Source of the DNA: Viridothelium virens | Lineage: Eukaryota > Ascomycota > Dothideomycetes > Trypetheliales > Trypetheliaceae | Reading direction: 5' to 3' | Length of the DNA: 64,000 nucleotides | Assembly: GCA_010094025.1 (NCBI GenBank) | Contig: ML991778.1 | Location: 490,275-554,274 of the forward strand | Part shown: piece by piece, positions 57,159 through 64,000 of the stretch | Layout: every line of letters begins with the position of its first letter | Numbering within the stretch: position 1 is the stretch's first letter | Program-made: the position numbers and the translations under genes | The notes under the pieces: generated by a model | Told to the model about the DNA's origin: nothing | The model's database searches: none | What the model saw: only the letters and a program-made list of their open reading frames with translations

Positions 57159-60100
57159 ATGGCCGCTGCAACACAAGCTCCCAACAGGCCACCGGCCTTC
57201 GATCCCCATACGATCACGGGCAGACGACGTAGCCTGTCCTCTATGCTAACCATGAGTAGTCCATGGGCACCAAGCACTCAATCTTTGCAGAACTCATGTT
57301 CAACTGGCGCCATGTATTCCGCAGACCAGACATCACCTCAACTAAGGTTGAAGAACAGCAAGAGGGGGTTGAGGTCAACGCCGCAGAGGAAACGAAATGG
57401 GACTCTTCTCCATGCTGTCACTGGGCAAAATGCGGCAGTCATTCAAGACCCTCCGCCTATGAGTCCACTTGAGCAGAGGATGGCGACCTCTCCGAATGCC
57501 GAGATTCTGAATAATATCAGAGGCTCAACCTCACCACTCAAACCTTCGATCAGTCCAACCAACTATCGGAAATCTCCCATACTCAGCGTGGAGGCCAAGA
57601 CATCATCTCCACCCCCATCCCGTCGTGAGAGAGACGGTCATGGTCCTCCGGATCTACCACCGATTAGTACCCACCGCCGAGGACATGTCCACTGGCATTC
57701 ACAGCGCAGTGCTACAAAATCTCATTTCTCGCCAGATAAACCCGGAGCTGATGTGACGAACTCACCAAATGCAAGCCACGGCATGCCTCCCGACGTGGAT
57801 CTTTCTTCCTATGAGCCGCCGCCAACGACTGCGAAGAGCAAGAAACCCAAGATTCAAGTTATGATACCAAAGAACAAGAGACCTCATCCTATATTCAGAA
57901 AATTTAGTAAAGATAGTGATGGCAAATCTTCAGGAAAGAAAATAGGTTCGCCGGAAAAGCACTCGGCTAGTTCTGCGCGGGAATTATTACCAAAGTCTGG
58001 CGCTCTTGTTCCAGCAAAGGCGGCCCTTCAACTCGGAATTACTTCAAGAACACCATGCTTACCCGCAGGTATGCAAATAGAGTCACTTCGTACTTCGCCA
58101 CCCAAAAGGGACCCCACCGCCAAACAGCCACCACCCACAGCCCCCATTGGCCCGTCCCCGATTATTGGCCACGGCGAATCGAGTAGGTCTTTCACCGCAT
58201 CTGATATTCCCACACTGCCGGCAACTTCGAAGCCTAAAGTAGCGCTAAGCGACGACCGCTCCCTATATGAGGTCCCAATGCTACCGCAGCAGCACGATCC
58301 AATGCCATCTCGTCCGTCCCAAGATACCACAGATGGTTCTATAGAATCAGAAGGCGCCATGTCTGATGAATACCGTCTATCGGACCACAGTAAACGAACG
58401 TCCATGACCAGCCTTGATAGCAAAGATATTCCCGATGGGAAGATCAAAGGTCTAAGACGGCCGGGTGGAACAACCGCACTTTTCAATTCTCCACCAACAA
58501 AGTCTGCTCCATTCTCTGACCACAAAGGTCATAGGAGGAATGTAAGTGAACCGAAAACGATGGGTCAGTCGACAAATACTCGAGGGGCGAGACTTGGCGA
58601 GCAGATGCAAGAGAGAGCGAATTCGGTTCCATCTCCAGAAAAGAGGAGGTTTAACGGAGCACCGGCCACCGAAAAGCCGAAGAGGAGTCTGGATGAGAAG
58701 AGACCAGTGTTGAGACGTAATGAGTTCAGCAAACGGCTCGAGTCACCGGCGAGGAAAGCCTATTCCATTCCATCACCCGAAAAGAAAGATATCTACGATT
58801 GTACAGGAACTAGACAGAAATTGGGAAGAGAGTACGACCCGAAAAAGGAGGAAAAATCAATGAAGAAGGACGAGAAACCAAAGAAATCAATAACCAAAGC
58901 CAGGAGTCTGAACAACCTCAAGGAAAAGCCTCTCCCTCCCTCTCCGCCCCCATCCGCAATGGCGATTCTACCAGACTGTATCAAATCGAAAGAGAAAAAT
59001 GTCTTTGATGAAAGTCTAGAGATAGAAATTCGAAGAACGCAGTCCCAACTTTCTCCGTCAAAAAAGGTCATACCGCCTCCTCGTCGCTCCCATTCGCAAC
59101 GAGCTCCACGACATCCTGCCCGACATACCAACAATTCTGGCCTTGGTCACTCTACGTCCCATTCGAGGTCTCGAGCAGGCTCACGGACAAGATTGGACCA
59201 ACTTGACCGGAATTTTATTAATGCGAGTCCAAAGCCTGACCAAAGCCCGGAAAATGCGCGAGCAAGAAGCCCGACGCTCAGTCAGGCAGAACACGATCTT
59301 GAGACGCATCTTACTGCCATTACGGAAAGTCCCACATATTACTTTGACCATCGCTTTAAGACTCCGGAGTGGGAGAAACCTCGGGAGCAGGCACAACGCT
59401 ACAGTTCATCTGACATTCCTCCCATCCCATTGAAGTCACCAAGGCGGATGGGCACTATGCCGGCTCCATTGTCCCGGAAAAGAAGCTCATCTGCACCTCC
59501 AGCATCGCCGCCGAAACGTCATGAGTCAGTCAAAGAAGTCGCAACCAAGAGGCAGGAACAAGTATCAGCTGATGCCGCGGAGCAAATCATCGTCAAGATC
59601 ATGGCCAGCCTCGACAGTCTCGAGGATCTATTCACAACAGCCATCATCAACAAGGGATTTTATCGTACTTTCAAACGTCACGAGCTTGATCTCATGAAAG
59701 AGGTCCTCCTGAATGGCTCACCAGCCGCATGGGAACACCGCGAGTTCACACCACCTAATCCTGACCAGGCCGTACCTGATGACCTCCCCGTTGAGGAGTA
59801 TTCCCCAAGCACCTACCTTGAATCCTATGGCCAAGATCTCCAAATAATCGGTGGCCTCAAGGCCCTTATCCTTGAACGCTGTCAGTCCGTCTTGCGTAGT
59901 TCCACGGTGAAGGCTCTCGCTACTACCAATCCAGATGAATCGAAGCGCGTTGATTCTGCTTTCTGGCGTATATGGACATTCTGTATCATCTTCGGTGCAA
60001 CGAAAGGCCGCGAAGATGACATGAATGGTCAGATAGACTGGCTTCGTGGAGGTACGGCTGCTCATACACAGACTTGCTCACATACCATCATTGGCTCTGA

Positions 60101-61307
60101 AGCCATGGACCTCAACAGTGTACTTCTTGCAGCTCCACCGGCCTTTGCTAAAGGGAATAACCCTGGCAAAGGTCTCAAGGCTACGGAGCTCTATGATATG
60201 ATGGAACTGTGGACTTGTCTTGGCGCTCTTCTTCAAGGATTGCATGGCCGCACGGCACAGGCAAGACAATTTGGTATCTTCGATGACACCGAGGTTAGGG
60301 GAGGCGATATTGATGGCGAGGACGCTATGCTAGAGGAATGGCTCCAATATATCATGTCTCTAGGCCTAGACGCCATCCTTGGTATCGCCTCGCTCGCGCC
60401 CGAAACCGGACCAGCCGCCTTCGAACTCGCCAAAGAACAAGGCTGGACTAAATGGGGACCACCTCCAATCTCAGAAAAGGGCGGCGGCGTGCGCAGGACC
60501 TTCCTTAAGGATCCCGTCGGTCGCATGTACGAAGAGCGCATCGCCGCCTCCTACGCCCAAACCACGAGCCCCAAAGCCATCCACCGCAAGATGTCGCGCG
60601 ACCGCGTCCAAGGCTTCATCGACGAACTCCGCACCACCAAGTCCCGCCCCACCTACGCCCGCCTACCCCCCAGCGACGAGCGCCCCATGAGCGACTGGCG
60701 GGGCGCCTCCTCAGAACTCGGCTTCGGCCCACCCGTCCCCCCAATCCAAGACTGGCCATCCGCGCCCACCACCCACCCCGCCGAGCCCTCCGGCATGGTG
60801 CGCACCGACCGTCTCGGCTCCGTCGCCACAACCGGCACCAACGAAACCCACGCCTCGCCTCCCACTACCGCTCCCACCGCTCTCTCGCCCGCCCCCCTCC
60901 CCGCCACTATCTTCGGGCACGGCGGCCCCTTCGGCTCTCACGCTGCTGCTGCTGGCTCGTCTTCTGCGCACCACCCCGTCGCGCCTACAGGTCTGGGCAT
61001 CACGTCGCCGTCCGGGGCGCCGCGCATCAACTCTGCGATTCCGTCGTCGCCGCTCATGGAGCTGCCGCTGCCGCCCAACACCTTTGGCGACCCCAGCCCC
61101 GTCCCGACGCCCGGCGCGAGAGAGGTCCCGGCTGTGTTGCGCTTGGACCTGGGGAAGGTGGAGCCGGTGGGGACGGCGGAGCGGGCGGTGCAGAAGATTC
61201 GGGAGATGGGATTTGCGGAGGAGGATGCGAAGAGGGCGCTTAAGATGACGGATATTGGGGATGGGTTGAGGGTGGATCGGGCGCTGGAGTTGTTGTTGAG
61301 GGAGTGA
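57159..61307 (+). CDS. Large disordered protein with C-terminal UBA domain
   Basis: A single exon of 1,382 residues from the ATG at 57159. Residues 1-800 are disordered, rich in Ser, Pro, Lys and Arg, with many SP/TP sites. About 805-1135 is a helical domain (AAEQIIVKIMASLDSLEDLF, FKRHELDLMKEVLL, VDSAFWRIWTFCIIFG). A Pro-rich linker follows. The last 48 residues form a UBA domain (AVQKIREMGFAEEDAKRALK, then VDRALELLL), with the MGF loop that contacts ubiquitin. This layout fits the uncharacterised fungal UBA/TS-N proteins. Ubiquitin binding is a reasonable inference; the function of the helical domain is not known to me. The 3' quarter is clearly G+C-richer than the rest. Confidence 0.88.
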   Translation: MAAATQAPNRPPAFDPHTITGRRRSLSSMLTMSSPWAPSTQSLQNSCSTGAMYSADQTSPQLRLKNSKRGLRSTPQRKRNGTLLHAVTGQNAAVIQDPPPMSPLEQRMATSPNAEILNNIRGSTSPLKPSISPTNYRKSPILSVEAKTSSPPPSRRERDGHGPPDLPPISTHRRGHVHWHSQRSATKSHFSPDKPGADVTNSPNASHGMPPDVDLSSYEPPPTTAKSKKPKIQVMIPKNKRPHPIFRKFSKDSDGKSSGKKIGSPEKHSASSARELLPKSGALVPAKAALQLGITSRTPCLPAGMQIESLRTSPPKRDPTAKQPPPTAPIGPSPIIGHGESSRSFTASDIPTLPATSKPKVALSDDRSLYEVPMLPQQHDPMPSRPSQDTTDGSIESEGAMSDEYRLSDHSKRTSMTSLDSKDIPDGKIKGLRRPGGTTALFNSPPTKSAPFSDHKGHRRNVSEPKTMGQSTNTRGARLGEQMQERANSVPSPEKRRFNGAPATEKPKRSLDEKRPVLRRNEFSKRLESPARKAYSIPSPEKKDIYDCTGTRQKLGREYDPKKEEKSMKKDEKPKKSITKARSLNNLKEKPLPPSPPPSAMAILPDCIKSKEKNVFDESLEIEIRRTQSQLSPSKKVIPPPRRSHSQRAPRHPARHTNNSGLGHSTSHSRSRAGSRTRLDQLDRNFINASPKPDQSPENARARSPTLSQAEHDLETHLTAITESPTYYFDHRFKTPEWEKPREQAQRYSSSDIPPIPLKSPRRMGTMPAPLSRKRSSSAPPASPPKRHESVKEVATKRQEQVSADAAEQIIVKIMASLDSLEDLFTTAIINKGFYRTFKRHELDLMKEVLLNGSPAAWEHREFTPPNPDQAVPDDLPVEEYSPSTYLESYGQDLQIIGGLKALILERCQSVLRSSTVKALATTNPDESKRVDSAFWRIWTFCIIFGATKGREDDMNGQIDWLRGGTAAHTQTCSHTIIGSEAMDLNSVLLAAPPAFAKGNNPGKGLKATELYDMMELWTCLGALLQGLHGRTAQARQFGIFDDTEVRGGDIDGEDAMLEEWLQYIMSLGLDAILGIASLAPETGPAAFELAKEQGWTKWGPPPISEKGGGVRRTFLKDPVGRMYEERIAASYAQTTSPKAIHRKMSRDRVQGFIDELRTTKSRPTYARLPPSDERPMSDWRGASSELGFGPPVPPIQDWPSAPTTHPAEPSGMVRTDRLGSVATTGTNETHASPPTTAPTALSPAPLPATIFGHGGPFGSHAAAAGSSSAHHPVAPTGLGITSPSGAPRINSAIPSSPLMELPLPPNTFGDPSPVPTPGAREVPAVLRLDLGKVEPVGTAERAVQKIREMGFAEEDAKRALKMTDIGDGLRVDRALELLLRE

Positions 61308-61755
61308 GGGAGTGAGTGAGAGCGCAGCTGGTAATGATGAGGACGTTGTAGTTTGAGACGAGTTTCTTTTGTTTGGTCGGAATAAAAAGGGAGTGATGTC
61401 TGGAGTGCTCCTAAAAGCGTTGGAGCGAATTGGGAATTTCTTAATGAAATAATGCAGCGGCTGCTTCGATATTTCCAGATTGTTGGGTTTCAAGTTTCCA
61501 ATGGGAACTGGATTGAAATGTGCTTGTGGAGGAAGGGTCAAGGTTTACTCGGATAAAGGGAAGTTTAGAAAGGTATCAACTAATGCTGTATCATCATCAT
61601 GAGGAAATCATCATCAATATCATCATACAATCATTGAAAGTCGAAAGATATCCCGGTTCCCATTCGCCTCCTTACGCCAATCTCCCATCTAATCCGGCAT
61701 GCAGCCAAGAGTCGGTATCATTAGCTCACAATATACCCCTGCCGCCCAGGTGTTC
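61308..61755. other. Convergent intergenic region
   Basis: 3' flanks of the UBA gene and the 65-residue protein gene. Contains simple ATCATC-type runs near 61590-61640. No gene. Confidence 0.5.
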
Positions 61756-62082
61756 TCATTTGTTCAACTCTTCTGCTTTCTTCTTCAACTCCTCCTTACT
61801 GGCCTTATCCGGTAGGTTCTCCGCCACCACAGGGCCCTATGTACGTGTCGTTCAGTATTTGTACGCTTTGCTGGATTATTATCTGCAGCTTATACTTACA
61901 GGATTGGCTTGGTGGTGCTCTGCAGTCGCCTTCGTCTGCTCGCCCTTGTCCTTGGTGTCCTTAGATTGCGCTGCCAAAGCTAGATACAGGATCTCGTCAG
62001 CCTACTTCAGCCCTTCTGGCATCGTCAATCTCTATCTGTACGTACCGTCTTGGACGTGCTCTGAATTTGGATGAACTGGCAT
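61756..62082 (-). CDS. Conserved small fungal protein, 65 residues
   Basis: Three tiny exons: 62082-62046, 61979-61900 and 61836-61756, with introns of 66 and 63 nt, all GT-AG and in phase. The protein starts MPVHPNSEHVQDALAAQSKD, is strongly charged in the middle and ends GPVVAENLPDKASKEEL plus KKKAEELNK. I recognise the C-terminal pattern (GPV-x-x-x-NLP-x-x-ASKEEL, ending ELNK) from small fungal proteins of unknown role. No signal peptide, membrane segment or cysteine is present; it is probably soluble and partly helical. It would be missed by frame-based gene finding since no exon exceeds 27 codons. Confidence 0.78.
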
Positions 62083-62626
62083 GTTTATCTTTCTGAGATT
62101 GAAAGTGACTTTGATTTGTTGAGTTTGTGTCTGCACAGAGAGATGCCCCGATGAATTAGATGGGAATAGAGAGAAAATACAAGAAGAAAGAGAAACTGCC
62201 TACCAGGTATGCCAGACAATGAATACTGTCAGGCAGCAGAAGTGACGCGTATCGTCGTTGCGGCCTTGGAGACGCTCAGCCATCTGACGTGGGGTAGAAG
62301 GGCAATGACGTACGCGGGGTAGAGTACGATACCTGGAGAGAGGGGGGACTTGAAATGAGTCACTGAACTGGCCTCATTGATCTAAGGTACATATCTCAGG
62401 TAGTAAAGTAAGTTGAGGAGCATACAATTCAAATTCAGCTCATTCTGGTGAGTTAAAGCTGTGGCTCAAAGACAGCCAGCCATTTCGATTGATTGCTTAT
62501 TCCTGCAACTTCAAGACTCTCCTGTCAGATCAAGAACTTGCTTACTTGATTGGCAAATATCAGTTCATTTCCTGGCGATTTGCGAAATCTTCATTAAACA
62601 GTGTTTGGGTCTGAATTCAATCTGAT
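62083..62626. promoter_or_regulatory. Divergent promoter region
   Basis: 544 bp between the small 65-residue gene and the GFA-type gene. No specific element assigned. Confidence 0.4.
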
Positions 62627-63188
62627 ATGCCACTCGTCGCCTCCTGTCAGTGTGGAATTATTCGCTTACCCCTTCCCCTTGATCAACCAACGGAACTATA
62701 CATTTGCCAGTACGCCCATCCTACTCACCCATGTTTCTGCTGTCATTACAAAAGATGTAGTGCAACTTACTCAAACTCATTTCAGTTGCACACATTGTCA
62801 AGCACAGTCGGCAGCGGCTTTTGGTATCTCTGCTTGCTTTCCTACCTTCGCTATCCCTCCTCCTGGCTCACCGCCAGCGACTGCTGCCAATCTAGGCAGT
62901 TGGGTTAGAACTACTGCTTCTGGCGAAATACAAGAATGTTGGTTCTGCACAGTGTGTGGGACGAGACTGGTCCATGCACCTAAGGGAGCGGAGTTTCTGG
63001 TCGTCAAGGGCGGCAGTATCAGAGTTATAGATGATGAGCACGACGATACTGGAAATGATGGGAAGAAATTAGATATAAAGTCAGTATGGGACACTGGGAT
63101 GCATATCTGGTGTCGAAGCGCGGTGGTGAGTATTCCGGACACAGCAGAGAGATGGGAGAAGGACGACGGAACGTCAAAAAAGCTGTGA
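62627..63188 (+). CDS. GFA/CENP-V family zinc-binding protein
   Basis: Two exons: 62627-62709 and 62786-63188, with a 76-nt intron, giving 161 residues. The zinc ligands appear in family order: SCQCG near the start, ICHCTHCQ across the splice, and WFCTVCGTRL, the final CxxC, near residue 108. The fold is that of glutathione-dependent formaldehyde-activating enzyme (Gfa) and CENP-V. Enzymatic activity is proven for only a few members; most fungal copies are unassigned. The segment IPPPGSPPATAANLGSW is a typical loop. The start at 62627 is the first ATG in frame. Confidence 0.85.
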
Positions 63189-63743
63189 ACAGATACACAG
63201 CTTGAAGCAACGAAAGCGAAACACTCAGTGGGCAACGGATAGATTGTGAGTTTGAGTCGCTTCCGATAGTCTGCTTACCTTCAAAATGCATTCTTTCTTG
63301 CATTCTTCTGAGTAATAATGATGTCGATGATGAATATAGGGGTATAGATAAAAAGCCATGGAGAGTTCTTCACTGCTACGCTGACCGCAAAAGGTTTTAT
63401 AGGACCAGAAAGCGACGAACTAGTACTGCTGCGAGATGTGAAGGTAATCAAAGATTTATAATTACTCCTTCCGCATCTTTAAAGTCACATCGGCGGTGAT
63501 CGGTCTTAGGCAGTGAACTTCTGCCGTGGTGACAGTGTGCCCAGGAGTACGACTAGTATGCTTACACCCTTAAACCAATACCTTCTCCCTCTATCCACCC
63601 ATTTTGGTTCAGGTCCACCTTCGTTGGTGCACCGGCCACTGGCCCCGATGCGCTATGACTCATTCTTTATAATCTCCGCTAGAGGTCATCCCCACCACCC
63701 GACCGGGCGCACCACCCGACCACCCCACAAACTCAATTTCATC
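63189..63743. other. Intergenic region and transposon 5' end
   Basis: The left part is the 3' flank of the GFA gene. The right part, from about 63650, is probably the 5' non-coding end of the transposon, with the direct repeat ACCACCCGACC at 63694-63704 and 63711-63721. A terminal inverted repeat cannot be checked because the other end lies outside. Confidence 0.4.
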
Positions 63744-64000
63744 ATGTCTTTGAACGCCAATAACTCCACGGATTCTGAGAATTTTCGGTCGGCGATTGCT
63801 GCATTAGATGCGCAGGAAGTTTCCAATTATTCTGAGATAGCTAAAAAATTCAATGTGAACAGAACAACGTTATCACGTCGCCACAAAGGTCTCTCGCAGT
63901 CTATTTCTCAGGCACACCTAAGTAGCCAAACCAAACTATCACAACAACAGGAATGTGCTCTAATCAGCTATATAAATAAGCTTTCACAGCGTGGTATTCC
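63744..64000 (+). mobile_element. Fot1/pogo-type transposase, N-terminal part (cut by window edge)
   Basis: The open frame from ATG 63744 to the last base gives 85 residues without a stop. FRSAIAALDAQEVSNYSEIA then KKFNVNRTTLSRRHKG is a psq/CENP-B-like helix-turn-helix, and LSQQQECALISYINKLSQRG is the start of the second, CENPB-type DNA-binding domain. This is the standard opening of fungal Tc1-mariner/pogo transposases, which end in a DDE catalytic domain, here outside the window. The frame is intact so far, with no obvious RIP-type stops. Confidence 0.85.

Noticed and set aside
60711-61541. 276-codon minus-strand frame
   Set aside because: Antisense of the Pro-rich, G+C-rich end of the UBA gene; composition is that of a shadow frame.

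Overview
The window is nuclear DNA of a filamentous ascomycete (Pezizomycotina); I cannot resolve the class. The evidence is many short introns (about 40 to 127 nt) with GT-AG ends, a fungus-type gene set (WSC-domain wall protein, WBP1, Mcm1 MADS factor, fungal 9.5 kDa complex I subunit, Fot1/pogo transposase) and no operon structure. Most gene models here were built by hand by joining open frames across phase-matched introns and checking that the joined protein restores a known family.

Layout. 1-3.7 kb: 5' part of a large secreted WSC/Apple-like cell-wall protein (minus) whose Ser/Thr stalk is an 18-bp minisatellite; it runs off the left edge. 4.9-9.9 kb: a Dnf1-type P4-ATPase (minus). 11.7-13.9 kb: a protein I tentatively place with the Nse6/SLF2 (CANIN) SMC5/6 loaders. 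14.2-19.9 kb: a compact housekeeping block with V-ATPase subunit E, a NIPA-type Mg transporter, a NAA50-like acetyltransferase and MICOS subunit Mic19. 20.3 kb: a small secreted protein with tandem repeats upstream. 22.7-27.7 kb: Mcm1, a WW-domain repeat protein and glucokinase. 29.0-35.1 kb: the Sen1 RNA/DNA helicase.

35.7-40.7 kb: two uncharacterised proteins. 40.8-45.7 kb: an asparagine synthetase family enzyme and a DHA1-type MFS exporter, with a perfect 30-bp inverted repeat between them. 46.2-48.8 kb: a partly resolved small gene and a BTB-like protein. 49.1-51.3 kb: a divergent pair, the complex I 9.5 kDa subunit and OST subunit WBP1. 53.2-54.3 kb: a minimal PIP-kinase. 57.2-61.3 kb: a large UBA-domain protein. 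61.8-63.2 kb: a 65-residue conserved small protein and a GFA/CENP-V family zinc protein. 63.7 kb to the edge: the start of a Fot1/pogo transposase.

The genes do not form an evident biosynthetic cluster. They are mostly independent housekeeping functions (membrane lipid asymmetry, vacuolar acidification, mitochondrial structure and respiration, N-glycosylation, transcription termination, glycolysis) with gene-poor gaps of 1.3 to 2.8 kb. The points most worth checking are the WBP1 intron that lacks an AG acceptor, the perfect hairpin at 43.3 kb, the minisatellite-encoded adhesin-like stalk, the unresolved first intron of the CANIN-like gene and the possible Pol III unit at 52.3 kb. No complete previously undescribed multi-gene system was recognised.
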